Assembly: GCA_947496175.1 (NCBI GenBank)
Contig: CANMBU010000001.1
Coordinates: forward strand, 62,001-126,000
Length of the DNA: 64,000 bases
Reading direction: 5' to 3'
Source: an uncultured Roseovarius sp.
Lineage (GTDB): Bacteria; Pseudomonadota; Alphaproteobacteria; Rhodobacterales; Rhodobacteraceae
Each line of letters begins with the position of its first letter. The first letter of the stretch is position 1. The notes under the pieces were generated by a model. That model was given only the letters and a program-made list of their open reading frames with translations. It made no database searches and had not been told where the DNA came from. Position numbers and translations under genes: made by a program. Shown here in pieces: positions 42,217 to 50,201 of the stretch.

Positions 42217-43473
42217 TTAATGCAAGTTATGCTGCGCACCGGTGCCCTCCTCATCCATGAGGCCAAAACCCGTCTTGAAGCGGTCCAGCCTTAGACGTGC
42301 CGCTGCTTTATGCGGCGTGCCTGTTGCGACCAGGTGCGCCATGCAATGGCCCGAGCCTGGCACCGCCTTGAACCCGCCGTAGCACCAGCCGCAATTCAGG
42401 TAGAGCCCGTCGATATGCGTCTTGTCGATGATGGGAGAGCCATCCGGGCTCATATCCATGATCCCGCCCCAGCTGCGCAGCACCTTGGCCTGCCCGATCA
42501 TCGGCATAAGCGTCATGCCCGCTTCCATCACATGTTCGACCAAAGGCAGGTTCCCCCGCGCGGCATAGGACGCGTACATGTCCAGATCCCCGCCAAAGAC
42601 CAGCCCGCCCTTGTCCGACTGGCTGATGTAGAAATGCCCCATGCCGAAGCTGATCACATGGTCGATGCAGGGTTTTAACCCTTCAGTGACAAAGGCTTGC
42701 AACACATGGCTTTCAATCGGCAGGCGCATCCCGGCCATGGCGGCGGTCTGGCTGGAACGTCCGGCAGTGATCAGCGCGACTTTCTTGGCGAGAATGGCTC
42801 CCCGCGAGGTTTGAACGCCCGTGACATGGCCATTCTCCACATCAATGCCGGTGACTTCGCAATTCTGGATCAGGTCCACACCCCGGTCGCTCGCCCCGCG
42901 CGCATAGCCCCAGGCCACAGCATCGTGGCGCGCCGTGCCCGCGCGCCGCTGCAACAGCCCGCCATAGATCGGAAAACGCGCCTGATCATAGTCGAGATAA
43001 GGCACCATGCGTTTGAGCTGTGCGACGCTGAGCAATTCGGCATCATCGCCTTGATTGCGCATTGCATTGCCACGCCGGATGGCCGCGTCACGCTGACCAT
43101 CCGAGTGAAACAGCACAATCTGGCCCCTCTGCGAGTGCATCACGTTGTAGTTCAGGTCCTCTTCGAGCCCCTCCCAAAGCTTTAAGGAATGGCTGTAGAA
43201 TTCTGAATTTCCTGGAAGAAAGTAATTCGCACGCACAATCGTCGTGTTCCGTCCGACATTCCCACCGCCAAGATAGCCTTTTTCAAGAACGGCGACATTG
43301 GTGATCCCATGTTCCTTGGCCAAATAATAGGCCGTCGACAGGCCATGCCCACCACCGCCGATAATCACCACATCATAGGCATCCTTGGGGCTGGCATCAC
43401 GCCAATGCGCCGACCAGCCCTTGTTGCCAGTCAGCCCTTCCTTGATCACACGCAGCCCCGAAAACCGCATCAT
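42217..43473 (-). CDS. soxB: Sarcosine oxidase, beta subunit
   Basis: A 418-residue FAD-containing beta subunit, the site of sarcosine oxidation. The dinucleotide-binding motif VVIIGGGGHGLSTAYYLA is near residue 35, and FAD-attachment and substrate segments follow. I start at the first of two adjacent ATGs (43473) after GGGAG; the second is possible. The track's start adds 22 residues. It is the first gene of soxBDAG. No glyA or purU gene is nearby, unlike in many actinobacterial clusters. It feeds glycine and methylene-THF from sarcosine. Confidence 0.95.
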   Translation of the reverse strand: MMRFSGLRVIKEGLTGNKGWSAHWRDASPKDAYDVVIIGGGGHGLSTAYYLAKEHGITNVAVLEKGYLGGGNVGRNTTIVRANYFLPGNSEFYSHSLKLWEGLEEDLNYNVMHSQRGQIVLFHSDGQRDAAIRRGNAMRNQGDDAELLSVAQLKRMVPYLDYDQARFPIYGGLLQRRAGTARHDAVAWGYARGASDRGVDLIQNCEVTGIDVENGHVTGVQTSRGAILAKKVALITAGRSSQTAAMAGMRLPIESHVLQAFVTEGLKPCIDHVISFGMGHFYISQSDKGGLVFGGDLDMYASYAARGNLPLVEHVMEAGMTLMPMIGQAKVLRSWGGIMDMSPDGSPIIDKTHIDGLYLNCGWCYGGFKAVPGSGHCMAHLVATGTPHKAAARLRLDRFKTGFGLMDEEGTGAQHNLH

Positions 43474-43596
43474 ATTCTCCCTTGGTGTGTAGACCGGAGT
43501 GAACCAATTTGCGCGAGTGGGCGCAATCAGTTGCGGCAAATGAAAGATAAGAAACCGACATTTGCCGGGTTTTGACCTGCAGAACAGCCGCTAAGC

Positions 43597-43630
43597 CAAA
43601 AAACAAACGGCATCCACAAAATGGATGCCG
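43597..43630 (-). terminator. Rho-independent terminator of glutamate dehydrogenase gene
   Basis: On the minus strand: a 9-bp perfect stem CGGCATCCA / TGGATGCCG with a TTTTG loop, then TTTGTTTTTT. It lies 24 bases after the gdhA stop and upstream of the soxB leader, so it separates the two transcripts. Confidence 0.9.
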
Positions 43631-43653
43631 CCTGAAACTGCTAATGCTTTGCT

Positions 43654-45087
43654 TTAAAGGCCCAGCGCGCGATAGCTGGCTGCAACCTTGTCAATCGCCA
43701 CGAGGTACGCCGCCGTGCGCAAATCGGTCACATCGTCTCGCTCATGCCAGACCTCGCGCATTGACTGATAGGCCGTGCGCATTGTGTCATCGAGACCCGA
43801 GCGCACGAGCTCAAGCTCCCCTGCGCCACGCAGATACTTCTGTTTAAAGCCCGGTGTCAGGGTCCAACCAAGCTCTTTATCGGCACTCAGTTGCTCCAGC
43901 TCGTCCACGATCAACTGGTGACGCGCCTCTTCCTGGCGGCGGCCCATCCGGCCAAAGCGGATATGGCTGAGGTTTTTGACCCACTCAAAGTAGGACACGG
44001 TCACACCCCCGGCATTGGCATACATGTCGGGAATGATAACGGTGCCTTTTTCGCGCAGCACATCATCGGCACCCGCCGTCACAGGGCCGTTTGCGGCCTC
44101 AATGATCAGCGGCGCCTTGATCCGGTCTGCATTCCCCATGTTGATCACGCCCTCAAGCGCAGCCGGGATTAGGATATCGCATTCCTGCTCCAAAACTGCA
44201 GACCCCTCGGCCTGATGCGCCGCATCGGGAAAGCCCGTCACACCGCCATGCTTCATGATCCAGTTGCGCACCGCTTCGACGTCGAGACCCTTTTCATTGA
44301 ACAGCGCGCCGTCGCGCTCGATGATCCCGGTGATGACACAGCCATCTTCCTCCTGCAGGAATTTGGCGGCGTGATAGCCCACATTGCCAAGCCCCTGCAC
44401 AATCACTCGTTTGCCATCCAGCGTCCCGCTCAACTTAGCGGCTTTGATGTCTTCGGGATGACGGAAGAATTCCTGCAATGCATATTGCACGCCGCGCCCT
44501 GTAGCCTCTGTGCGGCCCTGAATGCCCCCGGCGTTAACGGGTTTGCCAGTAACACATGCGCGGCTGTTGATATCGGTGGTGTTCATGCGCCGATACTGAT
44601 CCGCGATCCACGCCATCTCACGCTCACCGGTGCCCATATCGGGGGCCGGGACGTTTTGCGACGGGTGAATAAGGTCACGTTTGGCCAGTTCATAGGCAAA
44701 CCGGCGTGTGATCAGCTCTAGCTCGTGGTCGTCCCATTCGCGCGGGTCAATGCGCAAGCCGCCCTTGGAGCCGCCAAAGGGAGCCTCAACAAGAGAACAT
44801 TTGTAAGTCATAAGCGCAGCGAGCGCCTCAACCTCGTCCTGGTTTACGCCCATGGCATACCGGATGCCGCCCTTGACCGGCTCCATATGCTCCGAATGCA
44901 CGCTGCGATACCCCGTGAACGTATGGATCTGACCGCGCAATCGAACACCGAACCGCACGGTGTAAGTCGCGTTGCACACTCGAATTTTCTCTTCCAAGCC
45001 AGGTGGCAAGTCCATCAGCGACACGGCGCGGTTGAACATGAGATCCACACTTTCTCGGAAGCTTGGTTCTTTGATAGGCGCGTTCAT
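43654..45087 (-). CDS. gdhA: Glu/Leu/Phe/Val dehydrogenase (glutamate dehydrogenase)
   Basis: A 477-residue amino-acid dehydrogenase. The substrate-binding stretch EAPFGGSKGGLRIDP holds the conserved Lys, NVPAPDMGTGEREMAWI is the catalytic region, and VIVQGLGNVGYHAAKFL is the Rossmann motif. It interconverts glutamate and 2-oxoglutarate plus ammonium in the cytoplasm. The gene has an AGGGAGGAG site and its own terminator. It lies upstream of, but is not coupled to, soxBDAG. With sarcosine oxidase it would help route amine nitrogen. Specificity for glutamate is the likely reading; a leucine or phenylalanine preference is not excluded. Confidence 0.9.
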   Translation of the reverse strand: MNAPIKEPSFRESVDLMFNRAVSLMDLPPGLEEKIRVCNATYTVRFGVRLRGQIHTFTGYRSVHSEHMEPVKGGIRYAMGVNQDEVEALAALMTYKCSLVEAPFGGSKGGLRIDPREWDDHELELITRRFAYELAKRDLIHPSQNVPAPDMGTGEREMAWIADQYRRMNTTDINSRACVTGKPVNAGGIQGRTEATGRGVQYALQEFFRHPEDIKAAKLSGTLDGKRVIVQGLGNVGYHAAKFLQEEDGCVITGIIERDGALFNEKGLDVEAVRNWIMKHGGVTGFPDAAHQAEGSAVLEQECDILIPAALEGVINMGNADRIKAPLIIEAANGPVTAGADDVLREKGTVIIPDMYANAGGVTVSYFEWVKNLSHIRFGRMGRRQEEARHQLIVDELEQLSADKELGWTLTPGFKQKYLRGAGELELVRSGLDDTMRTAYQSMREVWHERDDVTDLRTAAYLVAIDKVAASYRALGL

Positions 45088-45403
45088 TGGGTCTCCTCCC
45101 TTCGCGGTATGTTGATAAGCTGCTTCTATCCGGCGCTTTTCACTACATGGTTAAAGGAGAACGGAAATTTGTCCAGCAACACAAAACAGGGATTCGAAGA
45201 ATACTTGCTGGACAGCCTTGATTGAAAGGTTTGTCTCCGGACGGAAAACAAAAACAGGTATGAACTCTGTTTGTAGAGCAGAGACACTTCAATCCAGCCT
45301 ATTTTGAAGGCCTTGCGCCATAATTTGAACACAGACCTCTACGATAAACGCTACGTCGAATTCCGTTTTCTGTGGGCGTAGTCCGCCCAATTGAGGTGTC
45401 ATT
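45088..45403. other. Geneless stretch between gdhA and the Tad-type genes
   Basis: 316 bases between divergent genes, so it must contain both promoters. It holds a perfect 10-bp inverted repeat, TGTCCAGCAA at 45170-45179 and TTGCTGGACA at 45205-45214, 25 bases apart. A 24-codon ORF (45148-45222) runs through it but its status is unsupported. No tRNA or known RNA family was recognised. Confidence 0.5.
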
Positions 45404-47350
45404 ATGATGGTTTATACTGGACCAACCAAAAAGGGACGTAAGGGTGCGTGTGCCCGGTCGGCCTTTAATCCGAAATCCACTGCTCGACTTCTACGAGTTT
45501 TCCGCAAGGCCGAAGACGGCGCAGCGACGGTGCTGACGCTGTTTATCTTCATTATGATGCTGGTCATGGGCGGTATCGGTATCGACATGATGCGGTTTGA
45601 GATGGAACGCGCCCGTCTTCAGGCCACACTCGATGCCGCTGTTCTCGCCGGTGCGGGTGCACCATTTGGCGAAGATCCTGAAGCCATTGTGCGGGATTAC
45701 TTCGTGAAGGCTGAGATGTCTGAATTCCTCAGCGAATTTGAGGAAGGTGACGTTGTAACCTCACTGAACGCATCGAGCGTCCATGCAAACGCCGAAATGA
45801 CCATGGACACATTTCTGATGCGGTTGTCCGGTGTTGAAAACCTGACGGCTGTGGCCTCTGCAACGGCCGAAACACGCATTCCAAAACTGGAAATCGCGCT
45901 GGTGCTCGACGTATCGAATTCGATGAACAACAACAACAAAATCGGTAACCTTCAAACTGCCGCGAAGGATTTTGTGACCACGATCATTAATTCGGCTGAG
46001 GAAAACAACGCGGTCATCTCGATTGTACCGTTCAGCACGTCAGTGGCTCCTTCAGACGAAATTTTCGACGCCTTGCTCGTAAATGAAACGCATACATACT
46101 CTAATTGTCTTGTGTTTGATGACGACGATTACAACAGCACTGCCCTGCTAACCGATGCTGCGGCTTCAAGCTCTTCGATTACTTTGCAGCCGATTGACCA
46201 GGCGATCTATACATCGCGCTTTGACAACTCAAACGGGTTCGGCACCGAGTTTGGGATTGATAGCCTGAACCAATCCTGGCGGTCTTGCTACACAGAAGAC
46301 GGCTACCGGATCAGGCCCTTCTCGGCGAACGAAGCTCAGCTGCATGGTTACATCGACGACATGATCGCCGACGGCAACACCACAGGTAGCCTTGGGGTGA
46401 AATGGGGTGCTGCCCTGCTCGACCCGACATTCAATGATGTGACAACGGCTCTGATTGCGTCGGGCAGCATGGACAGTGCGCTCAGCAACGTGCCCGTCGC
46501 TTACAACGAAAACGACACTGTGAAGGCCATTGTGATGATGGGCGACGGACAGAACACGACGACGTACTTCCTGCCGGAAAACAGCGACTACCGCGGACCA
46601 AATTCCACAGTGTTCAAACTCAGCTACACTGAAGACCAGTTTCTGTATGTCTATAACCGTTTCAACGCGAATATCCGATCATCAAACTCGGTCTATGAGT
46701 ATCTTTGCTCCTCCGCTTATCCCAACTGGTTGTGTGAATACCAGTCCGTGGATCGCGAGAACTACTACATCCGCGACGAAGACGCAGAGTATGGACCGGG
46801 ATTGAACAACACGAATTCTGGCAACGATGCAGATAACCTGTCCGAATATGACAGCTGCGATTCCATTCTCGATGTGGATTGCGATGATGTTCAGGATGAT
46901 CGTAACTTTGATGGACGTTGGTATATTAATGCCTTCACCGGTCAACGGATCGATGGTTTCGAATTCGTAAATCTCGAAGAAGAGATTGGTGATGGTTTCG
47001 TGGCGCGCTATCGCATGACCTGGGAAGAGGCGTGGGGCCAGATGACACCGGATGAGTATGGCGATCTCACTGGCGACCGCGGCCCAGACAACGAGTATGA
47101 GAACTCCGACAGCAACGTTACCGGTTCGCAAAAAGATACGCGGATGGGCAATGTCTGCACAGCCGCCAAGTCAAACGGTGTGGTGATCTACACTATTGGT
47201 TTTGAGATTGCGGAAGGCGGCATTGCGGAGACTGCGTTGCAAGGCTGTGCATCCTCCTTGACCAACTACTATCGTGTAGAAGGGGTCGACATCACAGGCG
47301 CGTTCAGCTCAATCGCGGGCAACGTGCAATCGCTGAGGTTGACACAATGA
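45404..47350 (+). CDS. TadG-like pilus assembly protein with VWA domain
   Basis: A 648-residue protein. An N-terminal TadE/TadG-type membrane segment (GAATVLTLFIFIMMLVMGGIG) is followed by a von Willebrand A domain with the metal-ion site DVSNSM near 170 and a long acidic Asp/Asn/Ser-rich insert. TadG proteins belong to Tad (Flp) pilus systems and act in the periplasm. It is the first of three coupled genes: its stop overlaps the next start (ATGA). The rest of the Tad machinery (CpaA-F, TadB/C) is not in the window. The protein is markedly acidic, as in marine bacteria. Confidence 0.8.
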   Translation: MMVYTGPTKKGRKGACARSAFNPKSTARLLRVFRKAEDGAATVLTLFIFIMMLVMGGIGIDMMRFEMERARLQATLDAAVLAGAGAPFGEDPEAIVRDYFVKAEMSEFLSEFEEGDVVTSLNASSVHANAEMTMDTFLMRLSGVENLTAVASATAETRIPKLEIALVLDVSNSMNNNNKIGNLQTAAKDFVTTIINSAEENNAVISIVPFSTSVAPSDEIFDALLVNETHTYSNCLVFDDDDYNSTALLTDAAASSSSITLQPIDQAIYTSRFDNSNGFGTEFGIDSLNQSWRSCYTEDGYRIRPFSANEAQLHGYIDDMIADGNTTGSLGVKWGAALLDPTFNDVTTALIASGSMDSALSNVPVAYNENDTVKAIVMMGDGQNTTTYFLPENSDYRGPNSTVFKLSYTEDQFLYVYNRFNANIRSSNSVYEYLCSSAYPNWLCEYQSVDRENYYIRDEDAEYGPGLNNTNSGNDADNLSEYDSCDSILDVDCDDVQDDRNFDGRWYINAFTGQRIDGFEFVNLEEEIGDGFVARYRMTWEEAWGQMTPDEYGDLTGDRGPDNEYENSDSNVTGSQKDTRMGNVCTAAKSNGVVIYTIGFEIAEGGIAETALQGCASSLTNYYRVEGVDITGAFSSIAGNVQSLRLTQ

Positions 47351-47907
47351 TTTGGCCATTTCGTTCACTCCTGGGCCGTTTCGCCCAGGAGGAAGATGGC
47401 AACTCTACCGTAGAGTTTGTCATAATCGTCCCAGTCTACCTTTCCATGATGGTGTTCTCGGTCGAGCTTGGCCTGATTACCATGCGCAACACCATGCTCG
47501 AGAGAGGTTTGGACATAGCCGTGCGCGACCTTCGCCTGGGAACGGGTACGTTTCAATCAAACACTGAAGAAGAACAAGAAGCCACACATAACTTGATCAA
47601 ACAGACTGTTTGTAACAACTCCATTGTTTTGGTGAATTGCGAGAACAAGCTACAGCTTGAGATGGTCGTTGCTGATCCTTTTGCGTTCAATTCTCTGGAC
47701 ACGGAAGTGCAATGTACAGACCGCCCCGAGGATGCCGCGCCCGTACGGTTTAGCACCGGGACGGCCAATCAGCTGATGCTTCTGCGTGCGTGTTACAAGT
47801 ATGAGCCGCTTTTCCCCGAAGGTGTGCTGGGCTCGGCGCTGAGTACAAACGCTGATGGCGAAGCAGCAGTCGTGTCTTTGACTGCTTTTGTACAGGAGCC
47901 ACTCTGA
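47347..47907 (+). CDS. TadE-like pseudopilin-family protein
   Basis: A 186-residue TadE-family protein. The N-terminus contains the prepilin-like stretch EDGNSTVEFVIIVPVYLSMMVFSVEL followed by a membrane helix, then a periplasmic part with four Cys. It sits second in the TadG-E-E operon, overlapping both neighbours. TadE proteins are minor pseudopilins of Flp pili; here only the accessory subunits are present, so a role in another envelope structure is possible. Confidence 0.82.
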   Translation: MIWPFRSLLGRFAQEEDGNSTVEFVIIVPVYLSMMVFSVELGLITMRNTMLERGLDIAVRDLRLGTGTFQSNTEEEQEATHNLIKQTVCNNSIVLVNCENKLQLEMVVADPFAFNSLDTEVQCTDRPEDAAPVRFSTGTANQLMLLRACYKYEPLFPEGVLGSALSTNADGEAAVVSLTAFVQEPL

Positions 47908-48557
47908 TGTTGATCTATGCACGTATCAAAACAGCTTTGGAAAGTTTTGCGAAAGAAACACGCGGCTCCTTCACGGTTGAAGCCGTGATCACGATCCCTC
48001 TGCTCTTTTGGGGGATCGCCGCCACATACGAATTCTTTGAGGTGCACCGCTACAAAAGCGTACGTGAAAAAGCCACTTACACCGTAGCGGATATGATCTC
48101 GCGTGAAACCCGCGAAGAAGGTCTGAACGTAGCTTATCTGGACAACGCCATGACGTTGTTCAACGAGATGTCCAATGACACGGGCACGAACCTGATGCGG
48201 GTTTCGGTTGTTCAATACGATGAGATCAACGACATCTACGAGGTGGTCTGGTCACAGCTGCGCGGCACGGGAACAACGCTTGATCCGCTTGAGACCGATG
48301 ATGTGCGGAACGCTCATGACACACTTCCCATTGTCGACAATGGAGATCAGATCATTTTGGTCGAATCCAATTCGTTCTATGAGCCATTTTTGGGGCTTGC
48401 ATTGGACCGGTTCTTGGTTGACACGCGCATGTTCACAGCGATCCGTTTCGCATCTCAGGTATGTTATGAGGGTGTTTGCGGCCCTGATGACGGCACGCCA
48501 CCGGATGCCAGCGACGATGACGACTCAACTGCAAACAACAACGACGGCGGTACGTGA
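47907..48557 (+). CDS. TadE-like pseudopilin-family protein
   Basis: A 216-residue protein with the TadE/F-type N-terminus GSFTVEAVITIPLLFWGIAATYEFF and an acidic, Asp/Asn-rich tail ending in a low-complexity stretch (DASDDDDSTANNNDGG). It starts one base into the stop of the previous gene (TGATG). It probably forms a minor pilin complex with the previous protein. The acidic tail is unusual and may be exposed. Confidence 0.8.
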   Translation: MLIYARIKTALESFAKETRGSFTVEAVITIPLLFWGIAATYEFFEVHRYKSVREKATYTVADMISRETREEGLNVAYLDNAMTLFNEMSNDTGTNLMRVSVVQYDEINDIYEVVWSQLRGTGTTLDPLETDDVRNAHDTLPIVDNGDQIILVESNSFYEPFLGLALDRFLVDTRMFTAIRFASQVCYEGVCGPDDGTPPDASDDDDSTANNNDGGT

Positions 48558-48578
48558 TCTATCAACCGTGCCCCAAGT

Positions 48579-49058
48579 CTATATGTCATCGCGCATCAGC
48601 GCTGTGACGATATCGGCCATGGCCCGTGATTGCGCACCCGGTGTGACACCTCCGACGCCGATCCGCTTGCCAAAACGCCACCAAAGCCCCGGCCGCCATC
48701 GCGCCGGGGCTTTCTTTTTGAGCTTGATCAGAAACCCATTGGACGGCTTGAAGGCAAATATCCCACGATCCAGCGTCTCGATCTGATCCAGCGGCGCAAT
48801 CACCTCTCCGTCGCTGGTCCGCAATCCGTCTCGCGTGAGCTCTACCGCAAGCGCCGTGGCCCGGCGCATCGCATCAGCCAGCCAAAGAGATAGTCCGCCG
48901 ATCAAGAGTAAAAACGCCTGCCAGACCAATGCATCTGGCGGCCGTGCCAGAGCCACATAGACCGTCAGCAGTCCCAAAATTCCCATTGCGCCGACTCCAA
49001 GCACACGACGTCCGGGTGAAGCGCGCACAATCGCCAGAATCTCTGAATCAGACGTCAT
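48579..49058 (-). CDS. Small membrane protein of unknown function
   Basis: A 159-residue protein with two hydrophobic helices (about 20-37 and 44-60) and a C-terminal soluble part that is PH-domain-like in pattern (TRDGLRTSDGEVIAPLDQIETLD). I do not recognise a family. It runs convergent to the Tad-type operon and is followed on the same strand by a TetR-family regulator. It is possibly anchored in the inner membrane. Confidence 0.65.
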   Translation of the reverse strand: MTSDSEILAIVRASPGRRVLGVGAMGILGLLTVYVALARPPDALVWQAFLLLIGGLSLWLADAMRRATALAVELTRDGLRTSDGEVIAPLDQIETLDRGIFAFKPSNGFLIKLKKKAPARWRPGLWWRFGKRIGVGGVTPGAQSRAMADIVTALMRDDI

Positions 49059-49088
49059 TTTGTTTCCTGCCCGGCTCTCGTTTTGGGC

Positions 49089-49685
49089 CTACGCGCCCAC
49101 GGTCTGTCGCACCATGTTCCAATATAGCGTTTCCACCTCAGGCAGCGAAAGCCGTCCTTGCTCACGAAACCAGGTGTTAACCCCGGTCAGCATCGCAATC
49201 AACGCCATCGCTGTGATGCGCGGTTCTTGGACCGAGAACACCCCCGAATGCGCGCCTTGTGCAAGAATGTCTTCCAAAGACGACTCATAGCTTCGCCGCA
49301 AGGCGCCTATCGCCTCAAAATTCTCAGGACTCAGATTGCGCAGTTCCATATAGGAAATGAACACCGCATCGGCCCTTTGCGTATTGAAACGAATATGAAA
49401 CCGCGTGAACGCCTCCAGCGCCGCGCACGGGTCTGAGGCCTCTGACCGGACTGCTTCCTGATTCCAGCCTGCCAACAGGTCATCCATATGTGCCTTCAGC
49501 AAATCAAACAAAAGGCTTTGTTTATCAGAGGTATAGTTATAGAGCGCCCCAGCCTGCACTCCGACCTCGGTTGCAATTTGGCGCATCGACACAGCAGCAA
49601 ACCCGTGCTGCGCGAAGAGTCTGAGCGCGGCCTCGCGGACCTTGGGGCCGGTGATATCGGAATGAGATCCCTGTGTACGTGCCAT
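49089..49685 (-). CDS. TetR-family transcriptional regulator
   Basis: A 198-residue TetR regulator. The helix-turn-helix is in MRQIATEVGVQAGALYNYTSDKQSLL (about 34-60); the C-terminal ligand-binding helices follow. I use the ATG at 49685 and drop the track's 71-residue extension, which crosses the operator. A perfect TGAACA-AA-TGTTCA palindrome lies 16-29 bases upstream of the start, suggesting autorepression. The gene upstream on the other strand encodes a small lipoprotein, which may share the operator. Confidence 0.92.
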   Translation of the reverse strand: MARTQGSHSDITGPKVREAALRLFAQHGFAAVSMRQIATEVGVQAGALYNYTSDKQSLLFDLLKAHMDDLLAGWNQEAVRSEASDPCAALEAFTRFHIRFNTQRADAVFISYMELRNLSPENFEAIGALRRSYESSLEDILAQGAHSGVFSVQEPRITAMALIAMLTGVNTWFREQGRLSLPEVETLYWNMVRQTVGA

Positions 49686-49700
49686 ACCGAAAGACTTAAC

Positions 49701-49714
49701 TGAACAAATGTTCA
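49701..49714. promoter_or_regulatory. TetR-type operator TGAACA-AA-TGTTCA
   Basis: A perfect 14-base palindrome between the tetR gene and the divergent lipoprotein gene. It is in the right place for autoregulation and for control of the lipoprotein gene, whose start is 51 bases away. Confidence 0.6.
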
Positions 49715-49764
49715 TATAAAAGCCCTGCTTGCCTGTGCCCCCGAAGTAATGGCATGAGGTTGTT

Positions 49765-50100
49765 ATGCGTTCTGACTTGCAAAGCCGTCTGTCTTTCGCG
49801 CCGCTGCGCCGGGGCATCCTTCTTTTGGGCGGCATCGCCCTTGCGGCCTGCACGCAGTTTCCAGAGTTGGACCAAAGTGTCAGCGCCGAGGCGCGCAACG
49901 GAGCTTTTCCCGCCCTCGTTCCGGTCGAAGTCCTTCTGGCAGACGCTCCTCAGCAACAAGCGAGCGACACGACCACAACCTCGCTGGAGGCCCGCGCCGC
50001 AGCTCTGCGCAGCCGAGCAGCCCGCCTCAAGGGCACCGTGCTCAATAGCTCGGCACGCGAGCGGCTTGAACAAAAGCCCGACATCCCCGCCGAAGGCTAG
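49765..50100 (+). CDS. Small lipoprotein of unknown function
   Basis: A 111-residue protein with a lipoprotein signal: Arg-rich start, hydrophobic core (GILLLGGIALA) and lipobox LAAC (Cys29). The mature part is helical and Ala/Arg-rich (LEARAAALRSRAARLKG). GAGG precedes the ATG. It is conserved in appearance but unrecognised by me. It is upstream of hom, separated by a 9-bp inverted repeat (50104-50134) that may end its transcript. Confidence 0.7.
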   Translation: MRSDLQSRLSFAPLRRGILLLGGIALAACTQFPELDQSVSAEARNGAFPALVPVEVLLADAPQQQASDTTTTSLEARAAALRSRAARLKGTVLNSSARERLEQKPDIPAEG

Positions 50101-50103
50101 ACG

Positions 50104-50134
50104 CGCAGGTTTCAAACCACAGCAAAAACCTGCG
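50104..50134 (+). terminator. Possible terminator hairpin after the lipoprotein gene
   Basis: Perfect 9-bp stem CGCAGGTTT / AAACCTGCG with a 13-base loop, starting three bases after the lipoprotein stop. No T tract follows, so termination is uncertain; it could be an RNA-stability element in the hom leader. Confidence 0.35.
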
Positions 50135-50201
50135 TTGCAAGCACGCGCGTGGCGCGGTACATCGCCCCCATCTGCAATACATCCAGCATATGGAGACTGC
50201 C

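Noticed and set aside
45148-45222. A 24-codon ORF (MVKGERKF...) between gdhA and the Tad-type genes
   Set aside because: AAGGAG lies within the ORF instead of before it, and the sequence coincides with the inverted repeat; no sign that it is translated.
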